A stretch of 64,000 bases of DNA. Source: an uncultured Clostridia bacterium. GTDB taxonomy: Bacteria; Bacillota; Clostridia; Oscillospirales; Acutalibacteraceae. The position numbers and the translations under genes are program-made. Positions 23,900-32,317 of the stretch are shown here, one piece after another. The stretch covers positions 1 through 64,000 of the forward strand of contig CANPBX010000002.1 in NCBI GenBank assembly GCA_947572385.1, given 5' to 3'. Position 1 is the stretch's first letter. Each line of letters starts with the position of its first letter. The notes below the pieces were generated by a model. That model saw only the letters and a program-made list of their open reading frames with translations, was not told the DNA's origin and did no database searches.

Positions 23900-25360
23900 A
23901 TGGACAAGCAACTGACTATCTGGATAGTTATAGGGGTATACGCCATATTCATGCTGGCTGTAGGCATACTGTACTCCCGCAAGGGTAACGACATGGCTTC
24001 ATTCACAGTGGGCGGAAGGAGCGCCGGGGCGTGGATATCCGCCCTCTCATACGGCACTGCATATTTCTCGGCGGTAATGTTCATCGGCTACTCCGGGGGC
24101 TCCGGCTGGAGCTATGGGCTATGGAGCGTGCTGGTGGGTATTGGCAACGCGGTGTTCGGCTCATTGCTGGCCTGGCTTGTCTTGGCAGACCGCACCAGGG
24201 AGTATACCAGAAAGCACGACATCCGGTCCATGCCCCAGCTATTTGAGACCCGCTTCGGGAGCTCCAAAATGCGGCTCTTCGCCTGCGCGGTCATCTTCGT
24301 CTTCTTGATCCCCTACTCGGCCTCAGTGTATAAGGGCCTCACCAGCGTCTGTTCGGTGATACTCGGCATAGATGAGCAGGTCTGCATGATAATAATTGCC
24401 ATCGCTTCGGCGCTGCTGCTGGTGCTTGGCGGGTATATAGCCACGCTGAAAGCCGACTTTGTCCAGGGCTTCGTGATGATGATAGGCGTTACGGCGCTGA
24501 TAGTGCTGGTAGTGCTCTCACCCCAGGTGGGCGGGCTAAGCAGCGGGCTCTCAAATATGACGGAGTATATGAGATCCCACCAAATGCTGCCCCTTAGCGG
24601 CAAGTCTGCGGTGGCTCTTATCTCCACACTGATCATGACAAGCTTCGGCACTTGGGGCCTGCCCCAGATGGTGCATAAATACTACGGCATCAGGGACAGG
24701 CAGGAGGTAAGGCGGGGCACAGTGATCTCCACCGTCTTCGCCCTCCTGGTTGCCGGCGGCGGGTACTTTATCGGCTCGCTGTCCCACCTGTTTTTTGGCG
24801 ACACCATGCCCCAGGGCGGCAAGGATTTCCTTGTGCCACTTATGCTTGACCAGGCCGGCCTGCCGGACCTGCTGGTGGGCGTGATACTGGTGCTGCTAAT
24901 ATCGGCCTCGGTATCCACCCTCTCAAGCATTACCCTCACGGCCTGCTCCACCGTGTCTATGGACCTGGTGAAGCCCACTATCGCCAAGAAAATAAGCGAG
25001 AAGGACCTTGCCGCCCTCACTCGTATCCTATGCCTAGCATTCGTAGTGGTAAGCTACTTCATCGCCAACTACCCCACGCCCATACTTGAAATGATGTCCT
25101 ATTCCTGGGGAATAATCTCCGGCTCCTTCTTAGCTCCCTATCTACTCTCCCTATATTGGAAGGGCATTAACCGCGCCGGGGCCTGGGCCGGTATGCTGGG
25201 CGGCTTTCTGACCGCCTTCCTGCCTGCTGCAATATCCGGCTTCACCACGCCGGACGGCCCTCTGTACGCCTGCCTTGCCATGGGGATATCCTTCGCCCTG
25301 TGCTTTGTGGTCAGCAAGCTTACTGCCGGTAAGCAGACGGCAGGGTCGGATACCCAATGA
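23900..25360 (+). CDS. Sodium:solute symporter family protein
   Basis: The 486-residue membrane protein has about 13 hydrophobic segments and the SSS-family pattern (GGRSAGAWISALSYGTAYFSAV near the N-terminus; SASVSTLSSITLTACSTVSMDL in the core). SSS transporters couple uptake of a small organic solute such as proline, pantothenate or a sugar acid to Na+. The substrate cannot be told from sequence here. It follows leuA by 28 bp with a good ribosome site (GAGGGGAG) and may be cotranscribed. Its stop overlaps the start of an anion-permease remnant. Confidence 0.92.
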   Translation: MDKQLTIWIVIGVYAIFMLAVGILYSRKGNDMASFTVGGRSAGAWISALSYGTAYFSAVMFIGYSGGSGWSYGLWSVLVGIGNAVFGSLLAWLVLADRTREYTRKHDIRSMPQLFETRFGSSKMRLFACAVIFVFLIPYSASVYKGLTSVCSVILGIDEQVCMIIIAIASALLLVLGGYIATLKADFVQGFVMMIGVTALIVLVVLSPQVGGLSSGLSNMTEYMRSHQMLPLSGKSAVALISTLIMTSFGTWGLPQMVHKYYGIRDRQEVRRGTVISTVFALLVAGGGYFIGSLSHLFFGDTMPQGGKDFLVPLMLDQAGLPDLLVGVILVLLISASVSTLSSITLTACSTVSMDLVKPTIAKKISEKDLAALTRILCLAFVVVSYFIANYPTPILEMMSYSWGIISGSFLAPYLLSLYWKGINRAGAWAGMLGGFLTAFLPAAISGFTTPDGPLYACLAMGISFALCFVVSKLTAGKQTAGSDTQ

Positions 25361-25555
25361 AAGAAAAGATCACCCGCTTCATTAAGCAGGAGGCTGTGCT
25401 CTGTGGCGCGCTTATCCTGGCATCTGTCCTTATGATCCTTGCGCCTCCTGGCAGGGCAGGAAATAAGGGCACGGCTGCTGGCCCCCGCCGTAGTGCTCCA
25501 GACCATAGCTGCAAACCTTGGGAGTATGTTCACGCCTGTGGGCGACCCATCACAG
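25357..25555 (+). pseudogene. Remnant of an SLC13/ArsB-type anion permease
   Basis: An ATG overlapping the symporter stop (ATGA) opens a frame reading KITRFIKQEAVLCGALILASVLMILAPP, like the first helix of SLC13-type anion permeases. Around 25441 the homology jumps by a frame to LLAPAVVLQTIAANLGSMFTPVGDP, a late loop of the same family. Several hundred residues are missing between, so this is a deletion-frameshift remnant. IS5-like sequence follows directly. The family call rests on remembered motifs and is moderately confident. Confidence 0.65.
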
Positions 25556-25920
25556 CTATCCAGGAAGATACCGAGGTGGCAGAAGTGCCGGAGCATATCC
25601 GCGCTGATTTTGCTCTGCGGTGCTGTACATAGTGGAAAATGGGCGCAAATGGAGGAGCCAGCCCAAAGAATACGGAGATCGGCACGTGATCTATGTCCGG
25701 ATAGGCCACGAGGCGAAAAAAGTGTTTTGGAACGGATATTTCTGCGGTTGCGGCAGCTGGAGATCATTCAAATCCAAGTCAATGTGATAGGTTTGGACTC
25801 CGACTGCATTAAGGTTCATCCGGACGGAATGGGCGCTCTGAAAAAACGGAGCTCGATCCATCGGAAAAACACGGGGCGGATGGAACACCAAACTTTATAT
25901 GGTTGCCGCGTCTGATTTGC
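25556..25920 (+). mobile_element. Decayed IS5-family transposase fragment
   Basis: Across three frames the stretch reads EVPEHIRADF, then LYIVENGRKWRSQPKEYGD and HVIYVRIGHEAKKVF, then IIQIQVNVIGLDS and CIKVHPDGMGALKK, followed by a degraded tail. This is the order seen in IS5-type transposases, whose DDE aspartate falls in the VxLDSTCIKVH segment. Frameshifts and stops are present and no terminal inverted repeats or target duplication are obvious, so it is inactive. It may have been involved in deletion of the upstream permease gene. Confidence 0.72.
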
Positions 25921-26039
25921 TTTTGTTGTGGATACACTTATGTGAACATATCCTGACATCTTGGATATCTCCCCATCCCGTTTTGCTGTGTTTATCTGAA
26001 AAAGCCTTCCACAAGGCAGACTTTTTCGGCATGATGGAA

Positions 26040-26072
26040 CCGCCGCCAGAGTAAGCTCTGGCGGCGGTTTTC
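26040..26072 (+). terminator. Rho-independent terminator
   Basis: CCGCCGCCAGAG-TAAG-CTCTGGCGGCGG is followed by TTTTC. It presumably ended the ancestral symporter-permease transcript. Confidence 0.88.
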
Positions 26073-26145
26073 CCGAAAGAATTACGGATAGTCCGGCTGT
26101 GTACAGAAGTTCCGCATTATGCCGGACTGGTGGATCGGGGCGGGC

Positions 26146-26397
26146 TCAGGTGGTTTCTACGCGCAAAAAGGTCTCACCATCAACTTCGGTGCTCCAGCCT
26201 AGGATCTCGATATCCCCCTCAGGTCCAGGCAGCTCGCGGCAGACCGGGTGGTAGGTCTTTCCGTCGCTGCCCTCAGCTATGCCCCGGAGGTTGTCGAAAA
26301 GCAGGGTGACGCCGTTATCCAGGTGGATCTTGCGGCAGAAATTTACGGGCTCGCTTTGGCTTTCTTTGAAGTAAACAGGTATGGCTTTGATAGGCAT
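26146..26397 (-). CDS. Hypothetical 83-residue protein
   Basis: I do not recognise this small soluble protein. It is rich in beta-prone and charged residues (KAIPVYFKESQSEPVNFCRKIHL at the N-terminus; IEILGWSTEVDGETFLRVETT at the C-terminus) with two cysteines. GAGGGAG lies 9 nt before the ATG and a consensus-spaced promoter with a 9-bp inverted repeat lies upstream, so it is very likely expressed and perhaps regulated. Confidence 0.72.
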   Translation of the reverse strand: MPIKAIPVYFKESQSEPVNFCRKIHLDNGVTLLFDNLRGIAEGSDGKTYHPVCRELPGPEGDIEILGWSTEVDGETFLRVETT

Positions 26398-26416
26398 AAA
26401 TTTTCACTCCCTCAAT

Positions 26417-26457
26417 ATCGGTAAATTTATTTTACCTTATCTTTTACCGATTTTCAA
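26417..26457 (-). promoter_or_regulatory. Promoter with inverted repeat for the 83-residue protein
   Basis: On the minus strand TTGAAA (26457-26452) and TAAAAT (26434-26429) are at 17-bp spacing. ATCGGTAAA (26417-26425) and TTTACCGAT (26443-26451) are perfect 9-bp arms that enclose the -10, a likely operator. The regulator is unknown. Confidence 0.7.
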
Positions 26458-26523
26458 TAGGGAAAGAGAAATAAAGGAAAATAAATGTAAAAAATTGAAA
26501 AATCAGGGCTTTGCCGCCCTGTC

Positions 26524-26552
26524 TTGCAATTTTGGCGTAAATATTTTATACT
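26524..26552 (+). promoter_or_regulatory. Predicted promoter of the DUF1275 gene
   Basis: TTGCAA (26524-26529) and TATACT (26547-26552) are at 17-bp spacing, 41 bp before the ATG. Confidence 0.8.
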
Positions 26553-26593
26553 TACCCTGTGAAAAACTAGGCTGTAGGGAGTGTTTACATATT

Positions 26594-27310
26594 ATGAAAG
26601 CTGATTTAAAGAAGGACTACCTTGCCTGTGAGCAGAAAACGATCTACGCCCTGCTGATGGCAGGCGCCGGTATGATGGGTGCCTATACCTATGTCCTGCG
26701 CGGGGGAGTGTTCTGCAACGCCCAGACCGCCAATGTGGTGGTTATGGCAATAAGCTTCGGGAAGGGCGACTGGCTGGACGGGCTCTATTTTTTGATACCC
26801 ATATCGGCGTACCTGCTGGGCGCCTTTGTGTCGGAGATACTGCCGTCGCCGGTGAGGAAGCTGGGCTTTCTGCGCTTTGATACCTGCCTGATCATCTTTG
26901 AAACTGCGGTCCTTTTTATCATAGGCTTTATCCCATTGTCAGTACCCCACCAGGTGGTACAGGTCATTGTCAATTTTATTGCGTCAATGCAGTATAACAC
27001 CTTCCGCCAGGCTGAGGGCATTCCAATGGCAACGACCTTCTGCACAAACCATATCCGGCAGATAGGTGTAGGGCTGGCAAAGGCGGTGGGCAAAAAGGAT
27101 GGTGCGGCTATGCGCCGGGGGCTTATCCACGCCGGGATGGTATTTGCTTTCTTTTCCGGCGCGGCTGTGCTGACCTTCTTATGCCCGTTTTTGAAGGAGA
27201 GGGCGATATGGGCCATACTTTTGCCAATGGGCTTTGTGCTGGTAAAACTCATCCGGGCGGACCTGGGGGCCGAGCGTGATATGCTGGACCGCAAGCCATC
27301 CGGGCACTAG
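26594..27310 (+). CDS. DUF1275 (YoaK-type) membrane protein
   Basis: The 238-residue integral membrane protein has about six transmembrane segments and the YoaK/DUF1275 family pattern (AGAGMMGAYTYVLRGGVFCNAQTANVV near the N-terminus, ASMQYNTFRQ and TNHIRQIG in the centre). Its function is not established in the family. The start MKADLKKDY lies downstream of a clear promoter; an earlier in-frame start would lie upstream of that promoter. The ribosome site AGGGAG is about 12 nt away, slightly long. Confidence 0.88.
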   Translation: MKADLKKDYLACEQKTIYALLMAGAGMMGAYTYVLRGGVFCNAQTANVVVMAISFGKGDWLDGLYFLIPISAYLLGAFVSEILPSPVRKLGFLRFDTCLIIFETAVLFIIGFIPLSVPHQVVQVIVNFIASMQYNTFRQAEGIPMATTFCTNHIRQIGVGLAKAVGKKDGAAMRRGLIHAGMVFAFFSGAAVLTFLCPFLKERAIWAILLPMGFVLVKLIRADLGAERDMLDRKPSGH

Positions 27311-27341
27311 CCGCCGTACAGCAGCGGTTGGCCGGAGGTAC

Positions 27342-27370
27342 TTGAAAATCTTGCGGATCTGCGCTATACT
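27342..27370 (+). promoter_or_regulatory. Predicted promoter of purC and following genes
   Basis: TTGAAA (27342-27347) and TATACT (27365-27370) are at 17-bp spacing, 28 bp before the purC ATG. No purine riboswitch is visible in the short leader. Confidence 0.82.
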
Positions 27371-27398
27371 GGTAAAAAACTGAAAGGGTGGTTGTAAA

Positions 27399-28247
27399 AT
27401 GGAAAAAATCATCAGCGGCAAGGTGCGCGAGGTCTATGAGGTTTCGGAGGACCGGCTTGCCATCGTCACCACGGACCGCATCTCTGCCTTCGACGTGATA
27501 CTCCCCACGCCTATTACAGACAAGGGCAGGGTGCTCAATTCCCTGTCTTCGTTCTGGTTCGGCTACACAAAGGATATCGTCAAAAATCATATGGTCTCTG
27601 AGGATCTTAAGGATATGCCTGAGGAGCTGCGGGGCCCGGAGTTCGAAGGGCGCACGATACTTGTAAAGAAGCTTAAAATGCTCCCCTTTGAGTTCATTGT
27701 CAGGGGATACCTCTTCGGCTCCATGTGGAAGGAGTACCAAAAGACCGGCGGCTTCTGCGGCACAAAATTCCCGGAGGGTATGCAGCAGGCCCAGAAGCTT
27801 CCCGAGCCCATCCTCACCCCCTCCATCAAGGCCGAGGAGGGCCATGACGTGAACGTGTCCTTCGAGTATATGGAGGAGAAGCTGGGCCATGATATGGCCA
27901 AGAAGGTGTGCGATACGGCCATGGCCCTCTATAAGCGGGCATATGACTACGCCTATGAGCGGGGTATAATAATTGCCGACACCAAGTTCGAGTTTGGCCT
28001 GGACGAGAACGGCGAGCTGGTAGTTGGCGACGAGGTCCTGACCCCGGACAGCAGCCGGTTCTGGAGCAGGGATGCCTATAAAACCGGTACTTCACCCGAG
28101 AGCTTTGACAAGCAGTACGTCAGGGACTGGCTGACTGAGAACGGGCTCGACGGCAAGACCCCGCCACCGGAGCTGCCGGAGGAGGTTGTCAGGAGGACCC
28201 GGGAGAAGTATCTGGAGTGCAGGGAGCGGCTGGTAGGCAAACAGTGA
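27399..28247 (+). CDS. purC: SAICAR synthase (phosphoribosylaminoimidazole-succinocarboxamide synthase)
   Basis: PurC joins CAIR and aspartate with ATP in step 8 of de novo purine synthesis. The 282-residue protein carries the family motifs SGKVREVYE, TDRISAFDVILP, EFIVRGYLFGS and IIADTKFEFG near the C-terminal third. The length is normal for the PurC family. It stands apart from other pur genes here and heads a run of overlapping genes (metallophosphoesterase, two-component system, S66 peptidase). Confidence 0.97.
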   Translation: MEKIISGKVREVYEVSEDRLAIVTTDRISAFDVILPTPITDKGRVLNSLSSFWFGYTKDIVKNHMVSEDLKDMPEELRGPEFEGRTILVKKLKMLPFEFIVRGYLFGSMWKEYQKTGGFCGTKFPEGMQQAQKLPEPILTPSIKAEEGHDVNVSFEYMEEKLGHDMAKKVCDTAMALYKRAYDYAYERGIIIADTKFEFGLDENGELVVGDEVLTPDSSRFWSRDAYKTGTSPESFDKQYVRDWLTENGLDGKTPPPELPEEVVRRTREKYLECRERLVGKQ

Positions 28248-28804
28248 TATGCTTTTTCGCCTTCAGCGACCTGCACCACGGAGAGGTGGAGAACGACGGC
28301 AGGCGTGTAGCAGAGCTGACGGCCCGGGCCAGAGAGCTGAGGCCGGACTTCATGATCTCCCTGGGGGATCTGTGCCCGCCGGAGGAACTGGACTGCGGCA
28401 AAAGCTGTATGGTATTTTCACACCACAGCCTGATAAACGATTTCCCGGGGCGCGGGGTGTGCGGGCAGGCCGGAGTCCGGGAGAGGTTCCGGGGCAGGGA
28501 CGTGCTGCTCTGTATGAACGGCAACGACCATGGCGATGACTTCAGGGTAGCGGAGGGCGTGCCCTATTATCTTGTGAACTCTGCCAGCTATATGTGGTAC
28601 GAAAGCATAGTCCGCTATAAAAACGCACTGAGTGTCTGTGTGGAGATAGACGGGCGGGAGCTGCGGATCTTAGGCATGGAAAGCGGGTATATTACGGAAA
28701 CGCCCGAGGATGAGAAGCTGGGCGAACGCATATGGAACGGCGTTGGGATCGAGCCAAGGACAAGCTCATATACAATAAAAAGGCAGAAAACAGGAAAGGA
28801 GTGA
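28244..28804 (+). CDS. Metallophosphoesterase, apparently internally deleted
   Basis: The 186-residue calcineurin-like phosphoesterase starts at a GTG overlapping the purC stop (GTGA). It keeps motif I (FSDLHH, Asp9/His11), motif II (SLGDLC, about 39-44) and a late HSLINDFPGRG segment. The usual GNHD motif and roughly 90 residues expected between SLGDLC and the HSL segment are absent. The C-terminal GHxH metal motif reads GNDHGD, with Asn where His is expected. The frame is open, so the protein may be made but is probably inactive. The missing length is judged from memory of related proteins, not an alignment. Confidence 0.75.
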   Translation: MICFFAFSDLHHGEVENDGRRVAELTARARELRPDFMISLGDLCPPEELDCGKSCMVFSHHSLINDFPGRGVCGQAGVRERFRGRDVLLCMNGNDHGDDFRVAEGVPYYLVNSASYMWYESIVRYKNALSVCVEIDGRELRILGMESGYITETPEDEKLGERIWNGVGIEPRTSSYTIKRQKTGKE

Positions 28805-28811
28805 CACCGCT

Positions 28812-29498
28812 ATCTACCGCATATTAGTAGTGGACGACGAGGAGAAAATACGCACCCTTATCCGCAAGTACGCGGAGTTTGAGGGCCATAAGGTCACAGA
28901 GGCCGAAAACGGCATGCAGGCGGTGGAGCTCTGCCGCCGGGACCCGGGGGCCTTCGACATCATCGTTATGGACGTGATGATGCCGGAGCTGGACGGGTTT
29001 TCCGCCGCCGCCGAGATAAAGAAGATATCCCCCGCGCCGGTGCTGATGCTTTCGGCCCGGGGGGAGGAGTACGACAAGATCCACGGCTTTGAGCTGGGGG
29101 CGGACGACTATGTTGTGAAGCCGTTCTCCCCCAAGGAGCTGATGATGCGGGTGAACGCCATTATGAACAGGGTGCGCCCTGCTGTGAGCCAGCCAAGGCA
29201 GACGGAGAGCTTTGAAGGGCTCACGGTGGACTTAGGGGCCAGAACTGTGGCGGTGGACGGCGAGCGGGTAGAGCTCTCGCCCAAGGAGTATGACCTGCTC
29301 ACGTACCTGATGAAAAACCGGGGGCTGGCGCTGACCAGGGAGCAGCTGCTCACGAATGTCTGGGGCTATGACTTCTATGGGGACGACCGCACCTTGGACA
29401 CCCATATAAAGCTCTTGCGGCGCAGGCTTGGGCCCTATAGCAAGTTTATTGTGACCATCAGGGGCGTTGGGTACAGGTTTGAGGCCCAGGAGCCATGA
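28812..29498 (+). CDS. OmpR/PhoB-family response regulator, possible ATC start
   Basis: The receiver domain has an acidic pocket (VVDDEE), phospho-acceptor Asp54 (IIVMDVMMP), a conserved Ser (MLSARG) and Lys103 (VVKPFS). The C-terminal winged helix runs from VELSPKEYDLL to VTIRGVGYRF. The first receiver beta strand (YRILVVDDEE) lies upstream of any standard start codon: the first GTG (28830) would remove it. An ATC at 28812 sits 10 nt after AAAGGAG, exactly where ATG is expected, so I annotate it as a candidate non-standard start. If only the GTG is used, the product begins at 28830 and is 222 residues long. It forms an operon with the kinase gene, which overlaps it by 4 nt. Confidence 0.9.
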   Translation: MYRILVVDDEEKIRTLIRKYAEFEGHKVTEAENGMQAVELCRRDPGAFDIIVMDVMMPELDGFSAAAEIKKISPAPVLMLSARGEEYDKIHGFELGADDYVVKPFSPKELMMRVNAIMNRVRPAVSQPRQTESFEGLTVDLGARTVAVDGERVELSPKEYDLLTYLMKNRGLALTREQLLTNVWGYDFYGDDRTLDTHIKLLRRRLGPYSKFIVTIRGVGYRFEAQEP

Positions 29499-30895
29499 GG
29501 GCGAAAAGGCGCACAGGGGTGCGTTTCCAGATGGCTGTCGGCTTCGGCATATTCGCGCTGGTGACGGTGGCGCTGCTGTGGGTGTTCCAGATATTCCTGC
29601 TCACGCCCTTTTACCAGGCGATAAAGACAACAGAGGCCAAGCGGATCTCGGAGCAGGTGGCGCGCAAGCTTGACAGCGACGAGCTTATGCCCGCCGCCTA
29701 TGAGCTCTGCGCCGATACAGGGGCAAGCATTTTCATCAGCGACGAGCTGGGCAGGGAGTATGTGGGCTATAAGTACGGATTTACCACAGAGAGCCTGGCC
29801 TATGGGCTAAGCCCTATGGAGCGGGCCGCCCTTTTTGAGAAGGTCAACCTGCTTGGAGGGGAGTACACCCGGATATTCAGCGAGAGGCTCCTGCTGTACG
29901 CCGTGACCGCGCGCACTCCGGAGGGTAATCACAGGCTTGTGATTATCGAGACGGAGATAACCCCCCTGGCATCTACGGTGGAGACGCTTACAGTACAGCT
30001 TTTGTGCCTGACGCTGATACTGCTGCCGCTGGGAATAACACTTGCGGTGGTGATTTCCCGGCGTATAGCAAAGCCCATCACGGAGATAACCGAGTCCGCG
30101 AAGCGGCTGGGCGGCGGGGACTATTCCGTGCGCTTTGAGGGCAGGGGATCCATGGAGGTGAGCGGCCTTGCGGACACCCTGAACTTTGCCGCGGACGAGC
30201 TGTCAAAAACCGACGGCCTCAGGCGGGAGCTTTTGGCAAATGTCTCCCACGACCTGCGCACGCCCCTCACCATGATAAAAGGCTATGCCGAGGTCATGCG
30301 GGACCTGCCGGGGGAGAGTACGCCTGAGAACGTGCAGATAATCATAGACGAGGCAGGAAGGCTCAACGACCTTGTAAATGACCTTTTGGATTTGTCCAGG
30401 CTTGAGGCTGGGGTGCTGGAGCTGCAGAAGGAGCGTTTTGACCTTACCGGGAGCATTAGGGAGATACTCACCCGCTATGACAAGCTTGCGGATTTTAAGT
30501 TTCCCTTTGAGCCGGAGGAAGAGGCATATATCACGGCGGACAAGCTGAAGATATCCCAGGTGGTGTATAACCTGGTGAATAACGCCGTGAACTATGCCGG
30601 GGAGGACAAGACCGTCTCGCTCACCCAGGAGGTGCTGGACGGTAACGTGCGTATATCCGTGACGGACACCGGCGAGGGCATTCCGGCTGATAAGCTCCAG
30701 GACATTTGGGACAGGTACTATAAGGTGGACCGGGAGCATAGGCGGGCCCAGGTGGGCACAGGGCTGGGGCTGTCAATAGTGAAGAACGTGCTTGACTTGC
30801 ACGGCGGCAGCTATGGGGTCATAAGCGAGCTGGGGAAGGGCAGCACCTTCTGGTTCCAGCTGCCTATGGATAGAGAAAGGGATGATGGAAAATGA
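29495..30895 (+). CDS. Sensor histidine kinase
   Basis: The 466-residue membrane kinase has a transmembrane helix (about 13-37), an extracytoplasmic sensor of about 125 residues, a second helix (about 163-187), a HAMP domain (SRRIAKPITEITESAKRL), the phospho-acceptor His252 (VSHDLRTPLTM) and an HATPase domain with N (NLVNNAVNYA), G1 (DTGEGIP) and G2 (GTGLGLSI) boxes. It should phosphorylate the response regulator encoded just upstream (ATGA overlap). The signal is unknown. The last gene of the run, an S66 peptidase, suggests a link to the cell envelope. Confidence 0.95.
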   Translation: MRAKRRTGVRFQMAVGFGIFALVTVALLWVFQIFLLTPFYQAIKTTEAKRISEQVARKLDSDELMPAAYELCADTGASIFISDELGREYVGYKYGFTTESLAYGLSPMERAALFEKVNLLGGEYTRIFSERLLLYAVTARTPEGNHRLVIIETEITPLASTVETLTVQLLCLTLILLPLGITLAVVISRRIAKPITEITESAKRLGGGDYSVRFEGRGSMEVSGLADTLNFAADELSKTDGLRRELLANVSHDLRTPLTMIKGYAEVMRDLPGESTPENVQIIIDEAGRLNDLVNDLLDLSRLEAGVLELQKERFDLTGSIREILTRYDKLADFKFPFEPEEEAYITADKLKISQVVYNLVNNAVNYAGEDKTVSLTQEVLDGNVRISVTDTGEGIPADKLQDIWDRYYKVDREHRRAQVGTGLGLSIVKNVLDLHGGSYGVISELGKGSTFWFQLPMDRERDDGK

Positions 30896-31812
30896 GAGCA
30901 AAGCCACTTAGCAGGGGCGGCGTTATCGGTATGTGCTCACCTAGCCACGTGCCGCTGTACGAGGCAGCGCCCGGGCAGGAGATACCCTGGTCCAGAGAGT
31001 ATAAGAATATAGTCGCGGGCATGGAGGCGGAGGGCTTCTCCGTGGTGCAGGCAGATAATATGTATAAGGACACCTGGGGCTTCCTGGCCTCCGACGAGGA
31101 GCGGGGCGCGGACCTGAACCAGCTTGCCGCCGACAAAAGCGTTGAGTATATCCTCTTTGGCGGCGGCGAGGGCGCGCCGGAGGTGCTGCCTTATCTGGAT
31201 TTTGAGATGTTCAAAAAGAACCCTAAGCGCATTTGTAGCTACAGCGACGGCACCAGCATACTCAACGCCATCTGGGCCAACACCGGCCTTGAGACCTACT
31301 ACGGCCAGAACCCCGCCGTGTTCACCGGCTGGACGGACTACAATAAGCGCCACTTTGAGGGGCATATTTTAAGCGACAACATGACCGCCCACGAGAAGAA
31401 CTCAGAGTGGATAACCTGTACCGGCGGGGCCGGGGAGGGCGTCTTGGTGGGCGGCTACACCATGAACTTTGCGCTGCTGCTGGGCACAGAATATTTCCCG
31501 GTGGACAATACCGAGCCCCATATACTGTTCCTTGAGGACCACGAGAAGTTCGGCGGGCCGGACCATGTGAGCGCCCTGCTGGGGTATATCGAGCAGAGCG
31601 ATTTCATGAGGTCCGTCAAAGGGCTAATCTTCGGAAACTTTTGCGACAGGCCCTGCCCGGAGCTGTACGCCCGCGTGAAGGTGCTGGGGGAGCGGCACCA
31701 TATACCCACGGTGTACTGCGACGACTTTGGCCACGGGGAGAACCACGCCATACTGCCCATTGGGAGAAGGGCGCGGCTGGACGCGGACAGGGGAGAACTT
31801 TGCTATCTGTAA
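30892..31812 (+). CDS. S66-family peptidase (LD-carboxypeptidase / MccF-like)
   Basis: The 306-residue serine peptidase of family S66 has the nucleophile region SYSDGTSILNAI, a LEDHEKFGG segment with the catalytic Glu, and FGHGENH with the catalytic His. S66 enzymes are LD-carboxypeptidases that trim peptidoglycan tetrapeptides or MccF-type enzymes that cleave microcin C-like toxins; the long LEDHE/GHGENH style is closer to the MccF branch, in my judgement. It overlaps the kinase stop by 4 nt, so it belongs to the same transcript. Confidence 0.9.
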   Translation: MRAKPLSRGGVIGMCSPSHVPLYEAAPGQEIPWSREYKNIVAGMEAEGFSVVQADNMYKDTWGFLASDEERGADLNQLAADKSVEYILFGGGEGAPEVLPYLDFEMFKKNPKRICSYSDGTSILNAIWANTGLETYYGQNPAVFTGWTDYNKRHFEGHILSDNMTAHEKNSEWITCTGGAGEGVLVGGYTMNFALLLGTEYFPVDNTEPHILFLEDHEKFGGPDHVSALLGYIEQSDFMRSVKGLIFGNFCDRPCPELYARVKVLGERHHIPTVYCDDFGHGENHAILPIGRRARLDADRGELCYL

Positions 31813-31871
31813 ACTTTTCCGTGATATTGCCGAAGTATATATGAGACCATTTTTTAGCGAGGTAATTTTCT

Positions 31872-32285
31872 ATGGCTATGAATGTTAATAATGTTAGCAG
31901 GATATCCCCAATGAAGACCATGCGCTGGGCAAAGTCAAAGGGCGAGACTTCGGAAGCTCCCGATGCTCCCGGAAAGGAGCCGGAAGGCGGGCTCTCCCCT
32001 ATAGAGAAGGCCCTGCAAGGCACCACCAAGGAGGAGGTGACCGCCTGGATGGATAAATGGCAGGCCCAGCACCCCCTGGAGATAAACTGGAACGCCACTG
32101 TGGACCCGGACGGCAGCGCCTACAGCAAGGCGTACTTTGAGTCCATGAGTACCCAGCTTGAGAGCATAGGTGCGGGAGAAAAGGTCCCCACCGAGAGCAT
32201 CCAGGAAAACGCGCGGGCATACGCCAACAGCGTGGTGGATAAGCTTATAGAGGAATATAAAAAGGCACACGGTATTATACTATAA
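31872..32285 (+). CDS. Hypothetical 137-residue protein
   Basis: I do not recognise this protein. An N-terminal part (SRISPMKTMRWAKSKGE) is followed by an acidic proline-rich linker (EAPDAPGKEPEGG) and a helical C-terminal part with many charged residues. It has no signal peptide, membrane segment or cysteines. It follows the S66 gene by 59 bp and precedes mrp by 32 bp. A start at the second ATG (31878) is equally plausible. Confidence 0.65.
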   Translation: MAMNVNNVSRISPMKTMRWAKSKGETSEAPDAPGKEPEGGLSPIEKALQGTTKEEVTAWMDKWQAQHPLEINWNATVDPDGSAYSKAYFESMSTQLESIGAGEKVPTESIQENARAYANSVVDKLIEEYKKAHGIIL

Positions 32286-32317
32286 AATATTATCGAAAAT
32301 AAGGAGAATCAAAAACC

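Noticed and set aside
25439..25915. 158-codon plus-strand frame after the symporter gene
   Set aside because: It is a chimera of an anion-permease fragment and frameshifted IS5-type sequence and cannot be a functional gene.
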